DNA from: Desulfobacteraceae bacterium
Lineage (GTDB): Bacteria; Desulfobacterota; Desulfobacteria; Desulfobacterales; SURF-7
Assembly: GCA_030618925.1 (NCBI GenBank)
Contig: JAUXCK010000120.1
Coordinates: 1-7,612 of the forward strand
Direction: 5' to 3'
Length of the DNA stretch: 7,612 nucleotides
Part shown: positions 1 to 6,364 of the stretch, in pieces
How positions within the stretch are numbered: position 1 is the stretch's first letter
Layout: the number at the start of each line of letters is the position of its first letter
The notes under the pieces: model-generated
Seen by the model: only the letters and a program-made list of their open reading frames with translations
Databases searched by the model: none
Told to the model about the DNA's origin: nothing
Position numbers and translations under genes: made by a program

Positions 1-1
1 C

Positions 2-679
2 ATCCATCCAACAGATATCGGATGCTATACCCTTGGATTCCTTCCCCCGCTTTCAATGGGAGATTTTCTGATCTGCATGGGATCTTCCATAGGCACATCC
101 TGCGGGTTTTCACAGGCCACAGATAAAAAGGTGATATCCTTTATCGGTGATTCAACCTTTTTTCATACAGGCATCCCGGGGCTGATCAACGGGGTCTTTA
201 ACAATCACGATTTCACACTCGTCATTCTCGACAATCAGACCACTGCCATGACCGGGCATCAGCCCAATCCGGGCGTTGACATGGAGAAATTGAATTTCAA
301 AGGGTATCATCAGATCCTTGTTGAGGATCTCGTAAAAGCCATTGGCGTGCAGCATGTGGCCGTCATCAAGCCCTACAATCTAAAACAAAGCATCGCCAGG
401 ATTAAAGAAGCCGTCAATTATAAAGGGGTTTCCGTCATCATTGCAAAGGAACAATGTTCCCTTTATGCCAAGAGTCTCAAACAACTCAGGGGCAGGCCGT
501 TCTATGTCTCTGAAAAATGCAAGAACCACAGGACCTGTATCAATGAACTGGCCTGCCCGGCATTTGTTATTGAAAATGACACGGTCCAAATCAATCCCGG
601 CACCTGTGTCGGATGTGCGGTCTGCGCCCAGATTTGTCCTGAAAAAGCAATTTTGCCGGTAAAAAAAACAGCTTCGTAA
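2..679 (+). CDS. iorA: Indolepyruvate:ferredoxin oxidoreductase, alpha subunit (3' part)
   Basis: This is the C-terminal 225 residues of IorA; the start lies before the window and the reading frame is open from base 2. IorA binds thiamine pyrophosphate and, with IorB, oxidatively decarboxylates indolepyruvate and other aryl pyruvates to acyl-CoA, passing electrons to ferredoxin in the cytoplasm of anaerobes. Visible here are the family signature DIGCYTLG at the window edge, the TPP/Mg motif beginning GDSTFFHTGIP at 146, the following LDNQTTAMTGHQPNPG block, and a C-terminal 2[4Fe-4S] ferredoxin domain (about 518-650). The second cluster motif is standard (CVGCAVCAQICP). In the first motif a His (codon 527-529) occupies the place of the usual second Cys. 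iorB follows after 59 bases on the same strand, so the two are almost certainly one operon. The family call is very secure; the exact aryl-pyruvate preference cannot be read from sequence. Confidence 0.95.
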   Translation: MHPTDIGCYTLGFLPPLSMGDFLICMGSSIGTSCGFSQATDKKVISFIGDSTFFHTGIPGLINGVFNNHDFTLVILDNQTTAMTGHQPNPGVDMEKLNFKGYHQILVEDLVKAIGVQHVAVIKPYNLKQSIARIKEAVNYKGVSVIIAKEQCSLYAKSLKQLRGRPFYVSEKCKNHRTCINELACPAFVIENDTVQINPGTCVGCAVCAQICPEKAILPVKKTAS

Positions 680-725
680 TTTTTTTGGGATTTCCGAAAA
701 AATATTTAATGAATGGACACCGATG

Positions 726-730
726 AAGGA
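726..730 (+). promoter_or_regulatory. Ribosome binding site of iorB
   Basis: AAGGA lies 8 bases before the ATG at 739. It supports that start and translation of iorB from the iorAB message. Confidence 0.65.
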
Positions 731-738
731 ATAAACAT

Positions 739-1344
739 ATGGACACAACCAGACTGATTATCGTCGCAGTGGGTGGCCAGGGAAACCTCCTGGCATCAAG
801 GGTGCTGGGAGAAGCATCCCTGCTTTCCGGAATTCCGGTCCGGATGAGCGAGATACACGGCATGGCGCAACGGGGCGGTGTGGTGGAATCCGCCATTGTC
901 TTCGGCGATGCCCGAAGCACAATTATTTCAGACGGTGAAGCGGATGTCCTCGTCAGTTTTGAACCCTCTGAAACAATGCGGGCCCTGAACAAATGCAATT
1001 CAGGCACGGTTGTTATCACAAACCTGTCACCGCTTCCCCCCTTTACCGTCGCCATTGGCCGGGGAACCTATCCGGATTTGGACGACGCACAGAAACTGAT
1101 TAAGAAAAAAACAGCCCGGCTGATTGCATTTGATGCTGCTTCGCTTGCTGTTGAAGCAGGAAATATTATGGCCGTTAATATGGTGCTGCTTGGCGCCCTG
1201 ATCCAGACAGGAATCATTCCGCTTTCTGCAGAAGATGTTCAGACAGCCATCCAGACCCGAACCAAAAAAGCCTTTATTAATATCAACCGGAAAGCCTTTG
1301 AATCAGGGTATTCAGCCGCATCCAAATCGTCAATCATTACATAA
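739..1344 (+). CDS. iorB: Indolepyruvate:ferredoxin oxidoreductase, beta subunit
   Basis: This 201-residue protein is the small subunit of the IorAB complex and corresponds to the gamma domain of pyruvate:ferredoxin oxidoreductases. Family marks are the glycine-rich GGQG at residues 12-15, the diagnostic MSEIHGMAQRGG at 36-47, SFEPSE at 73-78 and NMVLLGAL at 147-154. The length is normal for the family (about 190-200). The ATG at 739 has an AAGGA ribosome site 8 bases upstream and the first residues lead straight into the Rossmann-like strand, so the start is secure. It lies 59 bases after iorA on the same strand, with no promoter or terminator evident between them. The expected role is anaerobic catabolism of aromatic amino acids or, run in reverse, their synthesis from aryl acids. 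The direction of use in this organism is not visible. Confidence 0.95.
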   Translation: MDTTRLIIVAVGGQGNLLASRVLGEASLLSGIPVRMSEIHGMAQRGGVVESAIVFGDARSTIISDGEADVLVSFEPSETMRALNKCNSGTVVITNLSPLPPFTVAIGRGTYPDLDDAQKLIKKKTARLIAFDAASLAVEAGNIMAVNMVLLGALIQTGIIPLSAEDVQTAIQTRTKKAFININRKAFESGYSAASKSSIIT

Positions 1345-1360
1345 TTACGGAATCATAACT

Positions 1361-1448
1361 CAAGTTTCGCACCCCAAAACTCGACAAAACATGCAACCGC
1401 CATCCTTGCCACACAACCAATTGCGTTCACCAAGGGGTGCGAAACTTG
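1361..1448. repeat. Perfect 15-bp inverted repeat around a 58-bp loop (possible MITE-like element or structured RNA)
   Basis: The left arm CAAGTTTCGCACCCC (1361-1375) is the exact reverse complement of the right arm GGGGTGCGAAACTTG (1434-1448). The next outward pair (1360/1449) mismatches and the one after (1359/1450) pairs. A smaller overlapping repeat, AATTGCG (1419-1425) with CGCAATT (1449-1455), could form an alternative fold. It starts 16 bases after the iorB stop. The right arm has no T-run behind it and the loop is long, so it is not a classic intrinsic terminator. No clean target-site duplication is visible. A non-autonomous transposon remnant, a recombination site or a structured 3' UTR are all possible. 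Confidence 0.6.
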
Positions 1449-1519
1449 CGCAATTAAAATTAGGATCGGGATTTGGAGCTGACCAACTATTTTAATTACA
1501 CCGAGTGCTGACTGCGGAC

Positions 1520-1548
1520 TTGACAAATAGTCATGTATTGGATAAACG
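1520..1548 (+). promoter_or_regulatory. Candidate sigma-70 promoter for pyrG
   Basis: A perfect -35 box TTGACA (1520-1525) is followed after 17 bases by TAAACG (1543-1548), a weak -10 match. The predicted start would be near 1555, giving a leader of about 60 bases before pyrG. The -35 and spacing are good but the -10 is poor, so this is a candidate only. Confidence 0.4.
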
Positions 1549-1613
1549 TCTGCACCAAATATGCAAATTCGCTTCCTTATGGTATTCATCTAAACACATA
1601 AAAAGAATAAATT

Positions 1614-3269
1614 ATGAAAAAAACGATGACCAAATATATTTTCGTGGTTGGAGGGGTAATGTCCGGGGTCGGAAAAGGGATTACCGCTGCATCGATCGCC
1701 AGGATACTTCTGTCAAAAGGATATAATGTAAGTGCAATAAAAATAGACCCTTATATAAATGTTGACGCCGGTACGATGAATCCCATCGAACACGGTGAGG
1801 TTTTTGTGACCGAAGATGGGGATGAAACAGACCAGGATATTGGGAACTATGAACGGTTTTTGAACAAAAACATTTATAAAGAAAATTACATGACCACCGG
1901 AAGGGTTTATCAGAGCGTCATTCAAAGGGAGCGGAACCTGGAATATGACGGCAAGTGTGTGGAAGTTGTGCCCCATATCCCCATGGAAATCAGGGACAGA
2001 ATCACAAAAGCAGTCAAAAAAACAAAAGCAGAGATTATGATTATCGAGATTGGCGGCACCATTGGTGAATATCAGAACCTGCTGTTTTTGGAAGCTGCCC
2101 GTTTTATGAAGCTTGAAATGCCGGAAGATGTTGTATTTGTGATCGTGAGCTATTTGCCGATCCCGGCAAAAGTGGGTGAGATGAAAACAAAACCGACACA
2201 ATATGCCATACGGACCCTCAACTCAGCAGGTATACAGCCGGATTTTGTGGTTGCACGATCCAGGATAGGGGTTGATGAGCCCAGGCGAAAAAAAATCGCC
2301 ATTAACAGCAATATTTCAACAGAAGACGTTATCTCGGCGCCGGATATCAAATCTATATATGAAGTGCCGCTTAATTTTGAAAAAGATCAGCTGGGAAATC
2401 GCATATTAAAAAAATTCGGCTTAAAGCCCAAAAAATCAAACCTGTCAGACTGGCGAAAAATTGTCATGCAATCCAGGAAAGCAAAAAAAGAAGCTGATAT
2501 CGGCATTGTCGGCAAATATTTTGCGACAGGAGATTTTTACCTCGCAGATTCCTATATTTCTGTTATTGAAGCAATAAAACACGCCTGTGTGGTCAATAAG
2601 TGCAATCCAAACCTGCACTGGATAAATACAGATGAAATTGATAAAAAAGGACCGGACATATTAGAAAAATACGATGGTATTATTGTCCCCCAGGGATGGG
2701 GTACTCGAGGTAGCGAGGGTAAAATAAGCACCATAAAATATTGTCGTGAGAATCATAAGCCTTATTTCGGTCTTTGCTATGGCATGCAAATGGCAGTCAT
2801 AGAATTTGCCCGGAATGTGTGTCACCTGAAAAAGGCAAATAGCCAGGAAGTGGATCCCAAGACACGGTGCCCGGTTATTCATATTATGCCCGGCCAAAAA
2901 AAATTGCTCGCTAAAAAGCAGTATGGTGGAACAATTCGGCTGGGTGGCTGGCCTTGCAAAATTATAAAAAATACAAATTTATCCGACGCCTACAAGAAAA
3001 AGTTCGGCAATAAAAAGATCATTTCCGAGCGGCACCGGCATCGTTATGAATTTAACAACAAATATCGTCAAAAACTGGAAAAAGCCGGTTTAACCATTTG
3101 CGGCACTTCGCCGGACGGAAAAATTGTAGAGGCGATAGAGATTACGGACCACCCGTTTTTCATCGGCACTCAATTCCACCCTGAGTATATCTCTCGACCG
3201 CTTGATCCGCACCCCTTGTTTGTTGAGTTTGTCAGTACATGCTTACAAATGAGAAACAAAAAAAAATAA
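1614..3269 (+). CDS. pyrG: CTP synthase (glutamine-hydrolysing), divergent form
   Basis: This 551-residue enzyme makes CTP from UTP, ATP and glutamine, the last step of de novo cytidine nucleotide synthesis. The N-terminal synthetase domain has the P-loop GGVMSGVGKG (13-22, Lys21), KIDPYINVDAGTMNP (43-57), the DGDETD acidic motif (Asp73) and the Mg-binding Glu145 in IEIGGTIGEYQN. KTKPTQ (191-196) is also kept. The C-terminal class-I glutaminase domain has nucleophile Cys388 in GLCYGMQ, ERHRHRYE and the His522/Glu524 pair in QFHPEY, so both half-reactions look intact. Several normally rigid blocks differ: GEYQN instead of GDIES, SYLPIPAKVGEMKTKPTQ, and PQGWG instead of PGGFG at 359-363. From memory, the first two resemble CTP synthases of candidate-phyla bacteria. 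The gene is AT-rich with many AAA and ATA codons (about 35% GC by hand count over 2401-2460). No good ribosome site precedes ATG 1614; ATG 1626 is an alternative start. It stands alone, without kdsA or eno beside it. A transferred or second copy is my inference. Confidence 0.94.
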   Translation: MKKTMTKYIFVVGGVMSGVGKGITAASIARILLSKGYNVSAIKIDPYINVDAGTMNPIEHGEVFVTEDGDETDQDIGNYERFLNKNIYKENYMTTGRVYQSVIQRERNLEYDGKCVEVVPHIPMEIRDRITKAVKKTKAEIMIIEIGGTIGEYQNLLFLEAARFMKLEMPEDVVFVIVSYLPIPAKVGEMKTKPTQYAIRTLNSAGIQPDFVVARSRIGVDEPRRKKIAINSNISTEDVISAPDIKSIYEVPLNFEKDQLGNRILKKFGLKPKKSNLSDWRKIVMQSRKAKKEADIGIVGKYFATGDFYLADSYISVIEAIKHACVVNKCNPNLHWINTDEIDKKGPDILEKYDGIIVPQGWGTRGSEGKISTIKYCRENHKPYFGLCYGMQMAVIEFARNVCHLKKANSQEVDPKTRCPVIHIMPGQKKLLAKKQYGGTIRLGGWPCKIIKNTNLSDAYKKKFGNKKIISERHRHRYEFNNKYRQKLEKAGLTICGTSPDGKIVEAIEITDHPFFIGTQFHPEYISRPLDPHPLFVEFVSTCLQMRNKKK

Positions 3270-3288
3270 ACCGTATCCAGGGACAGCT

Positions 3289-4668
3289 TTACGATTTCTC
3301 CCGGATCAGCTGTTTTATTTCTTCAAACCGCTCTTCCGTCAAATCATATTTATAAAACGGTATGAGACTGATCAACATCATCAGGGCAGTGAGGAGACAG
3401 AACACGACACGTACACCGGTTTCAACACTGTCAGGCTGCACATCCGCACTCACAATAAACCCTGCCCGGGAAAGCATCAATCCCATGATACCTGGACCGA
3501 CAGAATAAGCAGTTTTCTGGCCGCAGGCCCAGATGCCGCAGAAAACACCTTCCCGTCTCATGCCTGACTGCATTTCATCAAACTCAATCGTGTCCGGCAG
3601 CATGGAAAATGGAAACAGCTGGAAACTTGAAAACCCGATGCCCAGCAGAAACATTTGTCCATAAAATATCCCCATTTGAGAAGGCTCTGTGAAAAACAGG
3701 GATACCAGCATCACTGCCAGGATACATATCCCAATCGTGTAGGCTTTAATTTTCCCAAGCCGGACACCGACTTTAACCCACACGGGAATAAACAGGATGG
3801 CTGTCACAAATAAAACAGGAAAAATAATTCCCATGGCGGTTTCCGGCAGATCCATGACATATTTGACATAATATACCAATCCTGCCATGAGCACACCCAT
3901 GGCCACTGATTGAAAGACATACATGGAGATGAGCGATTTAAACGGTAAATTTTTAAACGCAATTTTTATCTGACCCCGAAAAGACACTTTATCATCCCTT
4001 ACGGCAGGCAATGTCCTCGCATTCCGTGTCGCCCAGGCGCATATCAGGCAAAATGCCACAATTAAACCGCCGAATATGAGCCCCATAAACCGGAAGCCCC
4101 CTTCACCGCCGCCGCCCATCTCCACAAGCGGCAGTGCAAGACCGCCTGCCAGTAAAACACCTATGGAAGAACCGATCATGCGAAATGAGGTAATCGACAT
4201 CCGCTCATTATAATCATCGGACATTTCAGCCACCATGCTTGAATAGGGGACATTATAGATGGTAAAAATGGTGCACCCCAGGGCAAATAACAACCCCACA
4301 TGGGTTGCCGTGGCGATGGATGAGCTATAATGAGGGGCCCGAAACAGAAAGAAGAACACAATGCCGAAAGGTATTGAAGAAAAAATAAGGTATGGGCGCC
4401 TTCGGCCAATCCTGGAACGGGTGACATCTGATATACCACCCATTATTGGATCAGATACCACATCCCACAATTTCGGAAGAAGAAGCGCCAGCCCGGCCAA
4501 AGCAGGTTCCACGCCCAATATATTTGTTAGAAAAAAAAGCAGATATACGCCTGATGTGACAATAAATATATTACAGCCGATATCCCCAATTCCATATCCC
4601 ATCTTCAGCCCAAAAGGCAGCTTCCGGCCCACCGAATTTTCAGATATTGTTTCTATCGCTGAATCCAT
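3289..4668 (-). CDS. GPH-family (MelB-like) sugar:cation symporter
   Basis: This 459-residue inner-membrane protein has about 12 hydrophobic segments and belongs to the glycoside-pentoside-hexuronide:cation symporters within the major facilitator superfamily. It imports a sugar, glycoside or uronide with Na+ or H+. The N-half signature is clear: Asp69 and Asp73 in the KLWDVVSDPIMGG block have the same spacing as cation-binding Asp55 and Asp59 of E. coli MelB, followed by Asp81 and GRRRP (88-92). The C-half shows the family pattern LPDTIEFDE, then SGMRREGVFCG and a conserved Lys in GQKTAYSVG. The start ATG (4668-4666) follows a strong GGGGAGGATC ribosome site. It converges on pyrG, with only 19 bases between the two stops and no terminator evident. 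No glycosidase, kinase or regulator lies next to it, so the substrate cannot be predicted. The family call is firm. Confidence 0.9.
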   Translation of the reverse strand: MDSAIETISENSVGRKLPFGLKMGYGIGDIGCNIFIVTSGVYLLFFLTNILGVEPALAGLALLLPKLWDVVSDPIMGGISDVTRSRIGRRRPYLIFSSIPFGIVFFFLFRAPHYSSSIATATHVGLLFALGCTIFTIYNVPYSSMVAEMSDDYNERMSITSFRMIGSSIGVLLAGGLALPLVEMGGGGEGGFRFMGLIFGGLIVAFCLICAWATRNARTLPAVRDDKVSFRGQIKIAFKNLPFKSLISMYVFQSVAMGVLMAGLVYYVKYVMDLPETAMGIIFPVLFVTAILFIPVWVKVGVRLGKIKAYTIGICILAVMLVSLFFTEPSQMGIFYGQMFLLGIGFSSFQLFPFSMLPDTIEFDEMQSGMRREGVFCGIWACGQKTAYSVGPGIMGLMLSRAGFIVSADVQPDSVETGVRVVFCLLTALMMLISLIPFYKYDLTEERFEEIKQLIREKS

Positions 4669-4679
4669 AAGATCCTCCC
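4669..4679 (-). promoter_or_regulatory. Ribosome binding site of the GPH transporter
   Basis: The minus strand reads GGGGAGGATCTT directly before the ATG at 4668. It is a strong Shine-Dalgarno sequence at normal spacing and fixes the transporter start. Confidence 0.75.
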
Positions 4680-4703
4680 CATCATATTACTTTTATTGGA
4701 TAA

Positions 4704-4709
4704 ATTATA
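4704..4709 (-). promoter_or_regulatory. Candidate -10 box for the GPH transporter
   Basis: On the minus strand this is a perfect TATAAT lying 35 bases before the transporter ATG, which would give a leader of roughly 28 bases. I find no convincing -35 box at 16-18 bases upstream, so the promoter call is tentative. Confidence 0.35.
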
Positions 4710-4793
4710 GAACTCTTTTTCCCAACTGATGCGTTCCCCTTAATGCAAAAACTATAACGTATTGAAATTTTATAACTTTTTAACCTGTACGCA

Positions 4794-4811
4794 TTGGGCA
4801 TGATTCTTGCT
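4794..4811 (+). promoter_or_regulatory. Sigma-54 (-24/-12) promoter
   Basis: The sequence GGCATG (4797-4802), then four bases, then TTGCT (4807-4811) matches the RpoN consensus TGGCACG-N4-TTGCW, with a single-base departure at the T before GG and the common T-for-C change in CACG. The invariant GG (4797-4798) and GC (4809-4810) are separated by exactly 10 bases, the required spacing. Transcription would start near 4821 and run rightward into the 49-codon gene at 4901, leaving a leader of about 80 bases. Such promoters need an enhancer-binding activator; two copies of TATAAC (4753-4758 and 4771-4776) lie upstream, but I cannot claim they are its site. A short hairpin AGAGG/CCTCT (4850-4854, 4864-4868) sits in the leader. 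Confidence 0.65.
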
Positions 4812-4900
4812 GTAACCTGATATAGAAGCAAATCTTTGAGTTCAATCACAGAGGGGAAATACACCTCTAACAGTGTTTAAATTTAAATGGATTTATCGAC

Positions 4901-5050
4901 ATGCTAAAATTATTACTGATTTTTGTTGGGCTCGTCACTCTTTTTTGTTTATACTTGGCTATCGTATGTCTGTTTGCTGCCGCCCGTGAATACGAACTGC
5001 CTGATATCGAAGATGTCGAAGTCGGGGAAACAAGCACCTCTGGGCAGTAA
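4901..5050 (+). CDS. Unrecognised 49-residue single-pass membrane protein
   Basis: I do not recognise this small protein. The ORF runs from ATG 4901 to TAA 5048-5050. Residues 3-28 form one strongly hydrophobic segment (MLKLLLIFVGLVTLFCLYLA onward), then Arg29 and an acidic tail with EYELPDIEDVEVGE. There is no lipobox or evident cleavage site, so it is probably an anchored one-pass peptide. No other in-frame ATG, GTG or TTG lies between the upstream stop (4868-4870) and 4901. The ribosome site is weak, which is the main doubt. What supports it is a very good sigma-54 promoter about 90 bases upstream in the same direction, and a 7-bp hairpin starting two bases after the stop. Small hydrophobic proteins of this kind often modulate a larger membrane complex, but no partner is indicated here. 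It could instead be the leader of a regulatory RNA. Confidence 0.5.
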   Translation: MLKLLLIFVGLVTLFCLYLAIVCLFAAAREYELPDIEDVEVGETSTSGQ

Positions 5051-5051
5051 A

Positions 5052-5077
5052 CAGCTGCTCCACAAGTTCGGCAGCTG
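5052..5077 (+). terminator. Hairpin immediately after the 49-codon gene
   Basis: CAGCTGC (5052-5058) pairs perfectly with GCAGCTG (5071-5077) around a 12-base loop, starting two bases after the stop codon. No T-run follows, so it may be a factor-dependent terminator or a 3' stabilising stem rather than a classic intrinsic terminator. Confidence 0.35.
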
Positions 5078-5132
5078 ATCAGGAGACCGGCGATCGGCTG
5101 CATTGCCTTGAAAAACCATGATAGAATACAGC

Positions 5133-5146
5133 ATGTCTGCAGACAT
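5133..5146. repeat. 14-bp perfect palindrome
   Basis: ATGTCTGCAGACAT equals its own reverse complement. It lies in the convergent gap between the 49-codon gene and the geranylgeranyl-reductase gene. It has the form of a dimeric-regulator site, but it is not upstream of either gene, so no function is assigned. Confidence 0.4.
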
Positions 5147-5177
5147 CGGCCGGGTCAAACGCTTCGGGGCACGGGGG

Positions 5178-6341
5178 TTACCGCTTAAACATAATCGACA
5201 ATACTTTCAATGGATTAAATACCTTATTGTATAATTCCCCATAGGTCTGCTCGCCGGCAATCACTTCAACCTGGTTCTCACATAACACCTCTCCAAAAGC
5301 TTTCAAAACTGAAACACTCACCCGCGGAAATTTATAAAGCAGAAAAGACAATCTGTTGGCACGAATCAGGTCCCCTAAAAACGCCTTTTTAATCAATGCG
5401 CTGAATTCGGTCATCCCATCATAACCTGATTCAAGACAATCCAGTATGACGCATGATGCAATATGAGCGCCTTTTAGCGCATAGAAGATCCCCTCCCCGG
5501 TTAATGGATCGGTAAACCCCGACGCATCACCGACAATCAGCCCCCCTGGAGTTGCAAAGAGGTTCCTTTTGTTTGATCTGAACGGCACCAGATGGCCCTT
5601 GAGGGGTTTGATGTCAGCGTATGTGTTCAGCTGTTTGAGATTTAGATAGGATTCAAACCCGGCCCGCCAATTCTTGAGCCTTCCCGAGAGTGTGACCAGC
5701 CCCATACTGAGATGGTCTTTTTTAGGAAATACCCACCCGTATCCCTCAGATATGACGCCAAAATCAAAGTGCACCGCACCTTTATACTTTTCGATTAAAT
5801 CACTGTCTTGAAAATAGACCTCCCCTTCAATTGCCGCCATCACATGGGTGCCGATCACCAGCCCCAGCGCCTTTGCCACCTGGCTGTTTACGCCGTCTGC
5901 GCCGGCTATAACCCGTGCATTGACGGTCCCTCTGGATGTCTCAACCCATAAATCCCCCGGGTTTCCGGACAAGGATTTAAAATCAGTATCATCCTGAAAA
6001 ACGACACCCTTGCTGACCGCCTTTTCCACCAGGAACTGGTCGAAACGGTCTCGCATCACCATTCCGATGATTGGCTGGTCAAATGTCCTTGTGAACAGAA
6101 GCTTATTTTGAAACAGCATGTTGGCTGTAAAGGTATAATCTTCGACAACCTGGCTGATGTCAAAAGGAAGCTCAGAAAGCGCCCTCCTGGTCAGGCCGCC
6201 CCCGCAAGGCTTATATCTCGGGAATATCTTCCTATCAATAATGAGAACTTTTACACCATGGCAGGCAAGGGAGTATCCAAGAAAAGCGCCTGCCGGGCCG
6301 GCGCCGACGATGACAACATCATATTTGACAGATTTTTCCAT
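5178..6341 (-). CDS. Geranylgeranyl reductase family FAD-dependent oxidoreductase
   Basis: This 387-residue flavoprotein (from ATG 6341) belongs to the geranylgeranyl-reductase family, which saturates double bonds of prenyl chains in lipids, quinones or chlorophyll side chains. FAD-binding marks are the N-terminal Rossmann motif GAGPAG (residues 13-18), the acidic strand end IIDRK (34-38), ADG (148-150) and the late GDASGFTDPLTGEG motif (271-284). The family-specific PRYKPCGGGL stretch (41-50) with its Cys is present. No transmembrane segment is obvious; the protein probably acts at the membrane surface. A GTG at 6362 would extend it by seven residues (MCGLRPC), but the extension is not part of the fold, so I prefer ATG 6341; neither start has a clear ribosome site. 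It follows the universal stress gene by 23 bases (2 from the GTG), so they are probably one operon. The substrate may be a quinone or isoprenoid lipid; that is inference. Confidence 0.88.
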   Translation of the reverse strand: MEKSVKYDVVIVGAGPAGAFLGYSLACHGVKVLIIDRKIFPRYKPCGGGLTRRALSELPFDISQVVEDYTFTANMLFQNKLLFTRTFDQPIIGMVMRDRFDQFLVEKAVSKGVVFQDDTDFKSLSGNPGDLWVETSRGTVNARVIAGADGVNSQVAKALGLVIGTHVMAAIEGEVYFQDSDLIEKYKGAVHFDFGVISEGYGWVFPKKDHLSMGLVTLSGRLKNWRAGFESYLNLKQLNTYADIKPLKGHLVPFRSNKRNLFATPGGLIVGDASGFTDPLTGEGIFYALKGAHIASCVILDCLESGYDGMTEFSALIKKAFLGDLIRANRLSFLLYKFPRVSVSVLKAFGEVLCENQVEVIAGEQTYGELYNKVFNPLKVLSIMFKR

Positions 6342-6364
6342 ACAAGGTCTGAGGCCACACACGA

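Noticed and set aside
591..1055. Minus-strand ORF of 154 codons across the iorA-iorB junction
   Set aside because: It is antisense to the ferredoxin domain and to the diagnostic IorB motifs and shows no protein family features.
1376..1433. The loop of the 15-bp inverted repeat considered as an integron attC site or CRISPR unit
   Set aside because: No attC core-site motifs (GTTRRRY type) flank it, there is no integrase, and there is only one copy, so neither label is supported.
1713..2897. Minus-strand ORFs opposite pyrG
   Set aside because: They are antisense to conserved PyrG motifs, are rich in Cys, His and Phe from complementing the AT-rich gene, and have no ribosome sites.
5118..5234. 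Short plus-strand ORF of 38 codons containing the palindrome
   Set aside because: It has no ribosome site, its product is not protein-like, and its 3' half is antisense to the end of the geranylgeranyl-reductase gene.
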